From Simiduia agarivorans SA1 = DSM 21679 (lineage in GTDB: Bacteria; Pseudomonadota; Gammaproteobacteria; Pseudomonadales; Cellvibrionaceae), in contig NC_018868.3 in NCBI RefSeq assembly GCF_000305785.2, positions 3,456,270-3,520,269 on the forward strand: a DNA stretch of 64,000 nt, read 5' to 3'. A model generated the notes under the pieces. That model had not been told where the DNA came from, ran no database searches, and saw nothing but the letters and a program-made list of their open reading frames with translations. Shown here in pieces: positions 24,871 to 33,914 of the stretch (position 1 is the stretch's first letter; the number at the start of each line of letters is the position of its first letter). A program made the position numbers and the translations under genes.

Positions 24871-26705
24871 TGCGGGTCCAGGGCTAACAATAATAAGACT
24901 TCGTCCGGGTCGGTACCGGATTGTCGCACAAATCCCGCTTGTTCAAATATGGACAACATGGGTTTATTGGCCGCGCGCACATAGGCGCGCATGCCGGCCA
25001 GTTGTCGCTGCCGGGCGATAGCCATCATTTCCTGTAACAGGCGCGTGGCCATGCCTTTGCCGTGCGAGCGTTCACGGGTGACAAAGGCCACTTCACAGGT
25101 ATTGTCTTTATCATTCAGGTAGTAACGGCCCACTGCCTCAATTTCCACGCTGGAGCCTTTCTGTCTGACGATGCACAGGGCCAGATCCCGGGTCTGGTCT
25201 ACGCTCACCAGCGCACAGGATTGTTCCCGGCTCATCTGACGCGGATGGTGGTTGTAACGCAATAGCAGGGTTTGTTTGGTGTGCGAATAAAACAATTCCT
25301 GCAGCTTGCGCTCGTCGGCCGGATTGAGCGGCCGCAGGTCAAACGCTTCGCCATTGATGTCGAGCGTTTTCATTCCCAGTCCACCCAGCTCGTGTACCGT
25401 GTGGGGCGACTGGGTCTGGTAGTGGGGTACCCAGTAGTGCGCGCGCACCTGTTCCAGCAGCTGGTTGCGGAACTTGGGATGGGCGATGCGTATCAATTCT
25501 AACGCCCGCTCGCGGATGCTTTTACCTTTCAGGCAGGCGACGCCGTATTCAGTGACCACATAGTGCACATGACCGCGCGAGGTGACCACGCCGCCACCCT
25601 CGGTAATGTGCGGCACGATGCGCGATACGGTACCGCCCTTGGCGGTGGACGGCAGTGCGATGATCGGCTTGCCGCCGGGCGCGAGCGCGGCGCCGCGAAT
25701 GAAGTCCACCTGGCCGCCAATGCCGGAATAAAATTTATAGCCAACAGAGTCCGCCACCACCTGGCCGGTCAGGTCCACTTCGATGGCGCTGTTGATGCTC
25801 ACCATTTTGTGATTGCGTTTGATGTTGACCGGCGAGTTGATGTATTCGCTTGGGTAGAATTCCACGTGCGGGTTGTTGTGCACAAAGTCATATAACTGCT
25901 TACTGCCCATGCAGAAAGTGGTCACGGTTTTGCCCGGATGAAAGGTTTTGTATTTGTTGGTGATCACGCCTTTCTGCATTAAGTCGATAATGCCATCGGA
26001 CACCATCTCGCTGTGCACGCCCAGATCTTTGTGATTGCCAAGGTAGCGCAGCACGGCATCGGGAATTTTGCCAATACCCAATTGCAGTGTTGCCTGATCC
26101 TCCACCAACAGCGACACATACTGGCCGATGCGTTCGGTGATTTCATCCAGCTCGCCGGTGTGCAGTTCAGGCAGCGCCTGTTCGCATTCAATGCAGGCAT
26201 CAATATCGCGCAGGTGGATAAAACTCTGGCCGCTGGTGCGCGGCATGGACGGATTGATCTGGGCGATGACTTTTTTTGCATGCCGTGCCGCCGCCAATAC
26301 CACATCGACGGTGACACCCAGCGAGCAATAGCCGTATTCATCCGGTGGGCTGACCATGATCAGCGCGGCATCCAGCGGCAGGATATCGCTGGCAAATAAG
26401 CCCGGCACTTCACTTAAAAAACTTGGCGTGTAATCGGCCCGGCCTTCGGCAATGGCGTTGCGGATTTTATCGCCGCCGATAAACAGCGTATTGACCTTGA
26501 ACAGGTGCGCGTATTCCGGATCGACCCAGCGGTTATCGGACAAGGTGAGAATGTGCACCACTTCCAGATCGTTCAGACTGCCGGCGTTGTCAATCAGGTG
26601 GTCCACCAGTGCGTTGGGCACGGCGGCATTGGAGCCGATAAACAAGCGATTGCCGGAGCGGATTAATGAAGGCCAATCGGGGGCGGGGGGAAGGGCGTGT
26701 GCCAT
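24867..26705 (-). CDS. Acetyl-CoA hydrolase/transferase fused to a GNAT N-acetyltransferase
   Basis: 612 aa. Residues about 1-440 are a family I CoA transferase/acetyl-CoA hydrolase: LFIGSNAAVPNALVDHLID, ADYTPSFLSEVPGLF, QLGIGKIPDAVLRYLGNHKD, and the catalytic glutamate region YVVTEYGVACLKGKSIRERA. Residues about 455-610 are a GNAT domain: LRPLNPADERKLQELFYSHT, CEVAFVTRERSHGKGMATRL with the Q/RxxGxG/A acetyl-CoA loop, and FEQAGFVRQSG. The fusion is a known architecture whose role is unclear; it may couple acetate/acetyl-CoA exchange to protein or small-molecule acetylation. It overlaps the deacetylase gene downstream by 4 nt. Confidence 0.93.
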   Translation of the reverse strand: MAHALPPAPDWPSLIRSGNRLFIGSNAAVPNALVDHLIDNAGSLNDLEVVHILTLSDNRWVDPEYAHLFKVNTLFIGGDKIRNAIAEGRADYTPSFLSEVPGLFASDILPLDAALIMVSPPDEYGYCSLGVTVDVVLAAARHAKKVIAQINPSMPRTSGQSFIHLRDIDACIECEQALPELHTGELDEITERIGQYVSLLVEDQATLQLGIGKIPDAVLRYLGNHKDLGVHSEMVSDGIIDLMQKGVITNKYKTFHPGKTVTTFCMGSKQLYDFVHNNPHVEFYPSEYINSPVNIKRNHKMVSINSAIEVDLTGQVVADSVGYKFYSGIGGQVDFIRGAALAPGGKPIIALPSTAKGGTVSRIVPHITEGGGVVTSRGHVHYVVTEYGVACLKGKSIRERALELIRIAHPKFRNQLLEQVRAHYWVPHYQTQSPHTVHELGGLGMKTLDINGEAFDLRPLNPADERKLQELFYSHTKQTLLLRYNHHPRQMSREQSCALVSVDQTRDLALCIVRQKGSSVEIEAVGRYYLNDKDNTCEVAFVTRERSHGKGMATRLLQEMMAIARQRQLAGMRAYVRAANKPMLSIFEQAGFVRQSGTDPDEVLLLLALDPQ

Positions 26706-26764
26706 GGGTTACCTCATTTGCGTGAGCAGTGAGTATGGCACAGCCCCGCTGGAGGCAATTGATG

Positions 26765-26813
26765 CAGATCACGGGGGCTGGCGGCTTCGGGAAAAGTGCC
26801 TGCCCCCGATCTG
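26765..26813. other. GC-rich hairpin between the peptidase and CoA-transferase genes
   Basis: CAGATC-AC-GGGGGC pairs with GCCCCC-GATCTG, with a 2-base bulge and a 23-base loop. It lies just after the stop of the M49-like gene on the minus strand. It lacks a clean T-run, so it may be a processed or Rho-assisted 3' end, or an operator for the next gene. Confidence 0.4.
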
Positions 26814-26823
26814 TATTAAAGGA

Positions 26824-28506
26824 TTATTTTAACCCCAGAACCTCTTTGCCTTGGGTGAACACGATATCCACCGGAATGTTGGCCTGGGTGAGTTTATCTA
26901 GCTCGGCCATCAGATCGGCGCCCATCTCGCCTTTTTCTGCCACCAGTGCGTGCACGCCGTCGTAGTCACCGTTGCCCTGCAGGGTCAGCAGCAGGTTGGA
27001 CAGGTCATTCACCGCCTGGGTCATTTTGTCGAAATCCACGCGGTAGCGGCCGTCTGCATCGGTACTGAAGGCGCCGGCGTCTTTGAAGAAATTGAACCGC
27101 ACCATGTTGGCTTTGCCGTGGGCGGAACTGGCGCCAAAACGTACAGAACGGAAGATACCAGCGAGGAAGGTGACGTAGTTATCCATCAGTTCGCCGTCGT
27201 CGATCTGGTTGCGCTTGTACAGTTCGGAAATCATGTACAGGCCCAGCACATCGGCTTTGCCTTCTTCCATGCTGGAGGCGTGTTCCTTCAGGGCGGTGCG
27301 CACCAGGCCTTTGCCGTTGATGGTGTTTTTGATGCCGAGACCATGGGCCACTTCATGGAACATGGTGTTGCCGAAGAAGGCATCAAAGGTGATGTGTTGC
27401 TGCTGGTCGGCCACGATCAGCTGTTCGGCAATGGGCACCAGAATCTTGTCGAATTTGGCGCGCATGGCGTTTTTCAGCTGCAGGCGACGGGTGCCTTTTT
27501 CCAACTGCACTTGTTCATCGTTAGGCAGGTTGATGGCGATGGTTTTGGAACCGGCGTTGGAATGGCCCGCGTAGTAGACCACGTCATAAGCATTCAGGTC
27601 GGCGTCGGTGCCGGGGGTTTCGGTTTTGTAGGCGGCATCCACCGGTAAACCGGCCTGCAATTCCGGCAGAAACGCAGCGTATTTAGCCAGGCGTTCGCTC
27701 CAGGCCTGATCTTTGATCAGCACGTAGGACTCATAGGCGGCGCGGTAACCAAACAGCATGTCTTCGTAGGTTTCAATGGCGCCAATCACCAATTCCACCG
27801 GGTTGGTTTTCATGTCCATCCAGGCCATGTCGGAGGGCTGGTAGTCATCGGTCTCCAGCGCTGAGGCACGCATGATCAGGTATTGTTTGAAGCTGGCGTC
27901 CTCTGCGTACTTGGCCGCTTCGCGCAACAGAAAGGCGGCTTTCTGCAATTCGGGCGCGAAGGCTTTGCTGTAGGGCACAAATTGCAATTCGCCGGCGGCG
28001 TTGCGACGGATCAGCGAATAGAGCTCCAGGTCGCGGGTGGTGTCCATTTGCGTCTGGTTTTCACTGCGCCAGGCTTCATATTCGGCCTTGGTCATGTCGG
28101 CAGGGTAAAACGCCGCGCCCAGGGGCTTGGCATCAACGCCCTGAATGAAGGGCGCATCGCCGGCCAGTCGGTCCCAGGGGCCGTAGTTGATTTCGGCAAA
28201 ACGGCGGGTGGCCGGGTCTGGGATGCGGTCCAGCAGGCTGGCCTTGTCGCCGTAGGCCTGACGCCAGAACAGGTCATCCATAATTTCGCTGGCATCAATC
28301 AACAGTGCCACCATGGTGCGCTGACTGTCGGACAAATGAGACAGGTCTGCTTGCAGGGTCACATCGGCATAGATGCCAAAGCGATCGGTGCTGGAGGCAA
28401 CCATCGGTGCGACGGCAGCCTGGGCTTTGGGCTCTTCCTGTTTGGGTGAGCAGGCGGTCAGGGCGACGGCGGCGGCCAGCGCCCCCATCAGAAGGTGCTT
28501 ACGCAT
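26824..28506 (-). CDS. Zinc metallopeptidase lipoprotein, M49 (dipeptidyl peptidase III)-like
   Basis: 560 aa from the ATG at 28506, which has GGAGA 5 nt upstream; an ATG at 28518 would remove that spacing. Lipoprotein signal with lipobox LTAC (AAAVALTACSPK). The zinc site is MFHEVAHGLG (His about 384, motif HEVAH) with a downstream EEGKADVLGLYMIS supplying the third ligand. Classical DPP III has HExxGH; this HExxH form with the EEGKAD block is typical of the bacterial M49-related group. Expected to be anchored to a periplasm-facing membrane and to cleave peptides. Flanked on the same strand by an outer-membrane-type beta protein upstream. Confidence 0.85.
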   Translation of the reverse strand: MRKHLLMGALAAAVALTACSPKQEEPKAQAAVAPMVASSTDRFGIYADVTLQADLSHLSDSQRTMVALLIDASEIMDDLFWRQAYGDKASLLDRIPDPATRRFAEINYGPWDRLAGDAPFIQGVDAKPLGAAFYPADMTKAEYEAWRSENQTQMDTTRDLELYSLIRRNAAGELQFVPYSKAFAPELQKAAFLLREAAKYAEDASFKQYLIMRASALETDDYQPSDMAWMDMKTNPVELVIGAIETYEDMLFGYRAAYESYVLIKDQAWSERLAKYAAFLPELQAGLPVDAAYKTETPGTDADLNAYDVVYYAGHSNAGSKTIAINLPNDEQVQLEKGTRRLQLKNAMRAKFDKILVPIAEQLIVADQQQHITFDAFFGNTMFHEVAHGLGIKNTINGKGLVRTALKEHASSMEEGKADVLGLYMISELYKRNQIDDGELMDNYVTFLAGIFRSVRFGASSAHGKANMVRFNFFKDAGAFSTDADGRYRVDFDKMTQAVNDLSNLLLTLQGNGDYDGVHALVAEKGEMGADLMAELDKLTQANIPVDIVFTQGKEVLGLK

Positions 28507-28569
28507 GGGGTTCTCCATTGCTGATTATTGTGCTCATAAGACGGTTAGTGGGCGGGGTTCCGCATGGAT

Positions 28570-29469
28570 TCAGGGCGCAATGAACCAATGCAGGGTCAGG
28601 CCGGCGTAGGTACTGTCCGCCAGTTGATCACCACGCGCTTGCCCGAAATAGACATCCAGACCCCAATCCGGGCTCAGATTGTGGCTCCAATACACACTGG
28701 CGCTTTCGGACAGGCTGCCATCCACCTCGGCCTCGTTCAGCGTGTAATTCAGACTGAGCCAGTGCTCACCCACGGGGTAGTCAAGCCCGGCGGAATAACC
28801 GTTGGCGATGAGATTGCCGCGCACCTGAGCATTGGCACCCCGGATATTGAACAAGGCAGTCAGAATCCGGCGTCGGTCGTCGGGCCTGAAAATGTACAAC
28901 CACCGCAATTGCCGCAGCGTGTCTTCCAGCAACTGGTCTTTGGAGTAGTCGTAGTGGATATAGTTGCTGTACAGGCTGGCGCTGTTGTCGAATGCCCAGC
29001 GAACGCCGAGCCCGAGGCCTGTGCTGTCAAAGGCATCGCGCAATGCCGTATCCGACAAGGTGAGCGCGAGGTCGTGTTGACGTTGGCGGGCATTGACAGA
29101 GAGTTTCAGTGGACCGTGACGCCAGGACGCCTTGGCTGACCACTCGCGGGTCAGCACCAGCTCGCCATCATCGTAATGGTTGTAGGCAAGACCGCCTCCC
29201 CATATCTCGCCCTGGTAGCTCAGGTGCGCGCCGGTATTTTGGGTATTGACCTGTGTCGTTCCATTGCGCTCTTCATAGGTGACATCGCGCTGGGTCAGGT
29301 AGACACCCAGCATCCAATCGTCGATCAGCAAATCGGTAGCCAGATCACGCGCTTTGCCCCGGTTGTTGTCGGCTTCTAATGTGGCAGACAGGTGGCCACC
29401 CAGCTCGGCGGCGTACAGCGCAGGTGCCAGCAGCAACAGTGCGGCAGTGAGAAGGCGTCGGTAGTGCAT
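28570..29469 (-). CDS. Outer-membrane beta-barrel-like protein
   Basis: 299 aa. Signal peptide to about residue 20 (LLTAALLLLAPALYAAE). The mature part consists of alternating polar/hydrophobic strands rich in Tyr, Trp, Asp and Asn with amphipathic repeats such as IWGGGLAYNHYDDGELVLTR, SLYSNYIHYDYSKD and GLDVYFGQARGDQLA. It ends in TYAGLTLHWFIAP, a last strand rich in aromatic residues. I recognise no named family. It lies about 60 nt upstream of the M49-like peptidase gene in the same direction and may be cotranscribed with it. Confidence 0.7.
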   Translation of the reverse strand: MHYRRLLTAALLLLAPALYAAELGGHLSATLEADNNRGKARDLATDLLIDDWMLGVYLTQRDVTYEERNGTTQVNTQNTGAHLSYQGEIWGGGLAYNHYDDGELVLTREWSAKASWRHGPLKLSVNARQRQHDLALTLSDTALRDAFDSTGLGLGVRWAFDNSASLYSNYIHYDYSKDQLLEDTLRQLRWLYIFRPDDRRRILTALFNIRGANAQVRGNLIANGYSAGLDYPVGEHWLSLNYTLNEAEVDGSLSESASVYWSHNLSPDWGLDVYFGQARGDQLADSTYAGLTLHWFIAP

Positions 29470-29570
29470 GGTGAATTCCCGAGGCTTATGTCAGCGGGCA
29501 ATCTACCACAGAAAGGTAGCCGCGCGTGTAAACCCACGGCGGCGTTGCCGGACTGTGCTTTACTTGTTGG

Positions 29571-32500
29571 ATGACCAACCCTGAAGTGCCTCTCCTGCCT
29601 GCAAAACCCCGTCTTCAATGGGGACTGATGCTTATTATTCTGATCGCCAGCGGTCTGGTGGCTGCTCTGTTGTGGTGGGAAGGCCATGCGCACCAGCGCA
29701 AAGTGAGTGAAGCGCTGGCGCGCGACCTGCTCCGGGTGGTGAAACATGAGCTGGTGCTCATGGGGCATGTGGAAATCCTGCTGGCCAGGCGATGGTTGTC
29801 GCGACAGGGTCTGCCTGAATCCGAGTTCCGCGCGGATGCACTGGCCCATATACAGGCCAATCCCAGTTTCCGCAGCCTGGCCTTTGTGGATGAAAACAAA
29901 ATCGTTCGCTGGGTTGAGCCTCTGGCGGGCAACGAATCCGTGCAGGGATTGGATAACGGCCGCGAGCCTTCCCGTCGCGCCCTGCTGGATCGTGCCCGGC
30001 GTGAACTGAAACCCTGGGTAGGGCCGCCAATAACACTGGTGCAAGGCGGCGTGGGCCTGCTGGTGGTGATGCCCATCGAGGATGGCGAACAATTTCATGG
30101 CTGGATTACCGGTGTACTGGATTTGCAGGCGTGGCTGAGCACGGTGGTGCAGCCGCGTTTGATTGCCGAACTCGGGTACAGCAGTGAACACAGTGTGTGG
30201 GCCAACGACAAGCGGGTCACCGAAACCGGTGCCAGTGGCGATATATTGTTGGCCAGTGCCAGGCTGGAAAACGGTGAAGTTGAACTGGCGGTGCGGGTCG
30301 GCTCCTTGGGCGGTGAGTTTCATTTGTGGTTGGCGCCCATGCTGATTTTTTTGGCCGGGCTCGCGCTGGCACTTATGGTAGGCAAGCTGCAGGTCCAGTT
30401 CCGGCACACACGCCAATTGTTGGCCGATACTGAAACGGCGCGGGCTGCGCTGAGTGACGAGGTGCGGGAGCGACGCACCATGCAGGCCATGTTCGCGCAG
30501 GGGCAACAGCGGGCCGAAACCCAACGCAATGCCATTGCGGCGCTCGCGGTGGATCAGACCATTCAGTCGGGTGATTTTGCCGGGGCCTGCGATCAGTTGG
30601 CCAAGGTTCTGTCGCGGGTTATCAATGTTTCCCGCGCGGGCATCTGGTTGTTTTCCGACGACGGTGAAGCATTTGATTGCATCAGTTTGTTTGATGCCAG
30701 AGAAGGCGAAACCAGCGCGGGTTTGCGTCTGCGGGTGGCAGATTACCCACGCTATTTTGGCGCATTGAAAACCGACAGCCGTATTTTTGCCTCCGACGCC
30801 TGTACCGACCCGCGTACATCAGAATTCGCAGAAACCTACCTCAGGCCTCTGGGCATCACCGCCATGTTGGATGCCGGCATCATCAGCGCAGGTCGTTTGA
30901 TTGGGGTGATTTGCCTTGAGCATCGGGGTGGCGTGCGCCAGTGGCATCCCGATGAAGAGGCGTTTGCCAGCCTGATTGCCAGCCTGGTTGCGCAGTTGTT
31001 GGGTGATCAACGTAAAAACCGTGCGGAGTCCGAGGCGCGTCAGGTTACCAATTGGCTCCAACACTTACTCGATGCGGCCTCGCAAGTGTCTGTTATCGCC
31101 ACTGATCTCGATGGTGTCATCACTGTGTTCAATCGCGGCGCGGAAAATCTGTTGGGTTATCGCGCCGATGAAATGGTAGGTAAGCAAACACCGGCTCTCA
31201 TTCATTTACCGATCGAGGTCAAGGAGCGCGGTCTCGAGCTGAGTGTGGAACTCGGTCAGAAGGTGCAGGGTTTTGATGTGTTCGTCACCCGCGCGCGTGC
31301 CAATCCTGAAAGCCATGAGGAGCGCGAGTGGACCTATGTGCGCAGGGATGGCGGGCACATACGCGTGTCGTTGAGTGTAACGGCGGTGCGCGACAGCGCC
31401 GGTGAGGTGATCGGTTTTCTTGGCGTTGCCATAGATATTTCCGAGCGTCACCGGGCCCGGTTGGCATTGGAGGCCAAAAACCGGGCGTTGGAAAAATCCA
31501 ATCAAAAGGCCCAGCGGGCGGCTGAACGAGCCGATAAAGCCAACAAAGCCAAAAGCGCATTCCTCGCCAATATGAGCCATGAAATACGCACGCCCATGAA
31601 CGGCGTGCTGGGAATGCTGAATCTGTTGGGGCGCCAACCGCTGTCCGAGGCGCAGGCGCATTATCACGAATTGGCCAGTTCCAGTGCGCGCGCGTTGCTG
31701 AGTATCATCAATGACATCCTCGATTTTTCCAAAATTGATGCAGGGAAACTCGCGCTGGAAGTCATGGATTTTGATTTGCCCGATCTGATCAGTGATGTGG
31801 TTGAGTCGCAGGCTCAGCGGGCCGAGGAAAAGGGCATCGGCCTGGTGCTGGATATGAGTGAGGTGTCCGTGGATTTTGTGCGGGGCGATCCGGGCCGGTT
31901 GCGCCAGATTCTCACCAATCTGTTGTCCAATGCGATCAAGTTTACCGATCAGGGCGGGGTGACGCTGCATTTTGCCCTGGCGTCTTCCGAGTCGGGATTG
32001 CGCCTGAGTGCCTGTGTCAAAGACACGGGTATCGGCATCGAGCCGGAAGTGCAGCTGCGGTTGTTTTCGGCGTTTTCACAAGCGGATGAATCCACCACCC
32101 GGCGATTCGGCGGGACCGGGTTAGGGCTGGTGATCAGTAAACAGTTGGTGGAGTTGATGGGCGGCACCATTGTGCTCGACAGTAAACCGGGCAAAGGCAG
32201 TGCGTTCAGTTTCACGGTGCAACTGGAGCTCCCGCAAAGTGATGCAAATCGGCACCGCATAACATTGTCCGGCCAATGGGGCGTGTTTACGCCTTGGGAG
32301 ACATGGGGCAGGGCCTTGGCCAGGCAACTATCCGCCTGGGGCGGTCAGGCTGAGTGGTACCCATCGATCGATGCGCTGGCGACGCAAACATCAGCGCCGG
32401 TTTTCGATGGCATATTGTTGGATGTTGCGTTGGCGCAGGCCGAATGGCACGGCAAGCTTGCGGCGGGCCAGCGGGTGATGATTGTGCCGGTAACCTACGA

Positions 32501-33413
32501 TCAGGGCCTGCCCGATTATTGTCAGGCCTATGTACGCAAACCGGTTACGCCAAAAGCGCTGCGGCATTTGTTTTGCCCTGATAGCGGAAAAAAAACCGAT
32601 AGATCGGCCCATGTTGTGCGCTCCTTACGGGGGCGTCGACTGCTGTTGGTGGAAGATAATGATGTGAATCAGCAAGTGGTACTGGGCCTGCTGGATGATC
32701 TGGGGTGTGAGGTGACGGTGGCGAATAACGGCGAACAGGCGCTGGCGGCACTGCGCACTGCCGGTCGCCATATCGAGTTAGTGCTGATGGATTGCCGGAT
32801 GCCGGTCATGGATGGTTATGAGGCCACGCGGGTATTGCGCAGCTGGGGCGGCTATTACGAGCAACTGCCGGTGGTCGCCCTGACGGCCAATGCGTTAGCC
32901 GGTGACAAAGCCACCTGTCTGGCAGCGGGTATGAATGATCACCTGGCCAAGCCTATTCACCCCGAACTTCTGGAGCACAAACTCCAGCTTTGGCTTAATC
33001 CTGAAGCGCCTGCACCCGACTCGATAACAACGCAGAGGGATGCCAAGGTGGAAAGCGATCAGAGCTGGGTTCAGTCGCGAGCGCTGGTCACAGTGCGGGG
33101 CAAACCCGAGCGGTTGGTGGACCTGCTTCAGCTGTTTTTACGGGATACTCCAGAACGACTCAACGCCCTGACGCAAGCACTCGACGGGCAGGACCGCGAA
33201 CAGGTGCAGGCACTGGCACATCAGATCAAAGGCGTGGCAGGAAATATATCGGCGGACCAGCTGCATTGTCTGGCGGGTGAGCTGGAACAGAGTGCGGGCC
33301 TGGCAGGCTGGGATCAGCTGCATCAGCTGATTGAGCAGATGCGCCAGGCCTATGCACTGGCGTCTGCCGCGATGCAGGTATTTATCGATGATTATGCGTC
33401 AGGGGCACCTTGA
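29571..33413 (+). CDS. Membrane-bound hybrid sensor histidine kinase (TM-sensor-TM-GAF-PAS-HK-REC-REC-HPt)
   Basis: 1280 aa. TM1 at about 15-35 (LMLIILIASGLVAALLWWEG), a periplasmic domain of about 215 residues (CHASE-like), TM2 at about 252-275 (LAPMLIFLAGLALALMVGKL), then GAF (about 330-485), PAS (about 500-620), HisKA with His about 670 (ANMSHEIRTPMNGVLG), HATPase ([25 protein letters not shown]). A first receiver-like segment (about 890-1010) lacks the acidic pair but keeps KPV. The second receiver is complete (LLLVEDNDVNQ, Asp about 1074 in [20 protein letters not shown]). The HPt has His about 1217 (LAHQIKGVAGNI). This is a BarA-like phosphorelay kinase; no partner regulator is adjacent. 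Its 3' end overlaps the MazG-like gene by 22 nt. Confidence 0.93.
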   Translation: MTNPEVPLLPAKPRLQWGLMLIILIASGLVAALLWWEGHAHQRKVSEALARDLLRVVKHELVLMGHVEILLARRWLSRQGLPESEFRADALAHIQANPSFRSLAFVDENKIVRWVEPLAGNESVQGLDNGREPSRRALLDRARRELKPWVGPPITLVQGGVGLLVVMPIEDGEQFHGWITGVLDLQAWLSTVVQPRLIAELGYSSEHSVWANDKRVTETGASGDILLASARLENGEVELAVRVGSLGGEFHLWLAPMLIFLAGLALALMVGKLQVQFRHTRQLLADTETARAALSDEVRERRTMQAMFAQGQQRAETQRNAIAALAVDQTIQSGDFAGACDQLAKVLSRVINVSRAGIWLFSDDGEAFDCISLFDAREGETSAGLRLRVADYPRYFGALKTDSRIFASDACTDPRTSEFAETYLRPLGITAMLDAGIISAGRLIGVICLEHRGGVRQWHPDEEAFASLIASLVAQLLGDQRKNRAESEARQVTNWLQHLLDAASQVSVIATDLDGVITVFNRGAENLLGYRADEMVGKQTPALIHLPIEVKERGLELSVELGQKVQGFDVFVTRARANPESHEEREWTYVRRDGGHIRVSLSVTAVRDSAGEVIGFLGVAIDISERHRARLALEAKNRALEKSNQKAQRAAERADKANKAKSAFLANMSHEIRTPMNGVLGMLNLLGRQPLSEAQAHYHELASSSARALLSIINDILDFSKIDAGKLALEVMDFDLPDLISDVVESQAQRAEEKGIGLVLDMSEVSVDFVRGDPGRLRQILTNLLSNAIKFTDQGGVTLHFALASSESGLRLSACVKDTGIGIEPEVQLRLFSAFSQADESTTRRFGGTGLGLVISKQLVELMGGTIVLDSKPGKGSAFSFTVQLELPQSDANRHRITLSGQWGVFTPWETWGRALARQLSAWGGQAEWYPSIDALATQTSAPVFDGILLDVALAQAEWHGKLAAGQRVMIVPVTYDQGLPDYCQAYVRKPVTPKALRHLFCPDSGKKTDRSAHVVRSLRGRRLLLVEDNDVNQQVVLGLLDDLGCEVTVANNGEQALAALRTAGRHIELVLMDCRMPVMDGYEATRVLRSWGGYYEQLPVVALTANALAGDKATCLAAGMNDHLAKPIHPELLEHKLQLWLNPEAPAPDSITTQRDAKVESDQSWVQSRALVTVRGKPERLVDLLQLFLRDTPERLNALTQALDGQDREQVQALAHQIKGVAGNISADQLHCLAGELEQSAGLAGWDQLHQLIEQMRQAYALASAAMQVFIDDYASGAP

Positions 33414-33715
33414 TGGTCTTCCGCGTCCTTGAGCGCTTTTTTCAGCACGGCCTGTTCGAGGTCGATACCAGACCGGTTGGCAAGCGCCAACAGATGAAAG
33501 AAAGTTTCGGCAATGCCGGCTTCAATCTTGTCGCGGCTATTGGGCAATCTCGCCAGCGACAATGACTCTTCCTCGGTGATCCATTGATAGTGTTCCAAAA
33601 TTTTTGCGCTGCTGACACACATGGCGGAGGCAAGGTTCTTGGGTGTATGAAATACCTGCCAATCATTATCTTCGCACAGTTCGTTGTATTGTTTGAGGAT
33701 TTTAGGTAGATCCAT
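33392..33715 (-). CDS. MazG/dCTP pyrophosphatase-like protein lacking the metal-binding residues
   Basis: 107 aa. The scaffold is that of the small all-alpha NTP pyrophosphohydrolases (dCTPP1/RS21-C6 type): NDWQVFHTPKNLASAM, HYQWITEEES, ARLPNSRDKIE and LLALANRSGIDLEQAVLKKA all align. The four Mg ligands do not. In the ExxE motif, placed by counting back from the conserved Trp (Trp45 here), positions 35 and 38 are Ser and Lys. In the ExxD motif, positions 67 and 70 are Gly and Glu. Catalysis by the usual mechanism seems unlikely, so this may be a nucleotide-binding or regulatory pseudoenzyme. Convergent, overlapping the hybrid kinase gene. Confidence 0.8.
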   Translation of the reverse strand: MDLPKILKQYNELCEDNDWQVFHTPKNLASAMCVSSAKILEHYQWITEEESLSLARLPNSRDKIEAGIAETFFHLLALANRSGIDLEQAVLKKALKDAEDHQGAPDA

Positions 33716-33914
33716 TGCGCATTCTCCGAAATGTATGGCGTTATATTCGTTATTGATTGCCGCGGTATGATGACAGCAGACATATTGTTGTTAAACTAAT
33801 CCCTGCTAAACTGTCACGCAAGCAGATATTGCCGATTTTCAGATGAGCAGCGCAAACGGCTGATCAGTGCCGGTCGGCAAGTATTCAATCAGGACTGAAA
33901 CTAGGGGTGGGATT

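Noticed and set aside
33392..33413. Possible frameshift joining the hybrid kinase 3' end and the MazG-like gene
   Set aside because: They are on opposite strands and simply overlap tail to tail by 22 bases; both ends look complete.
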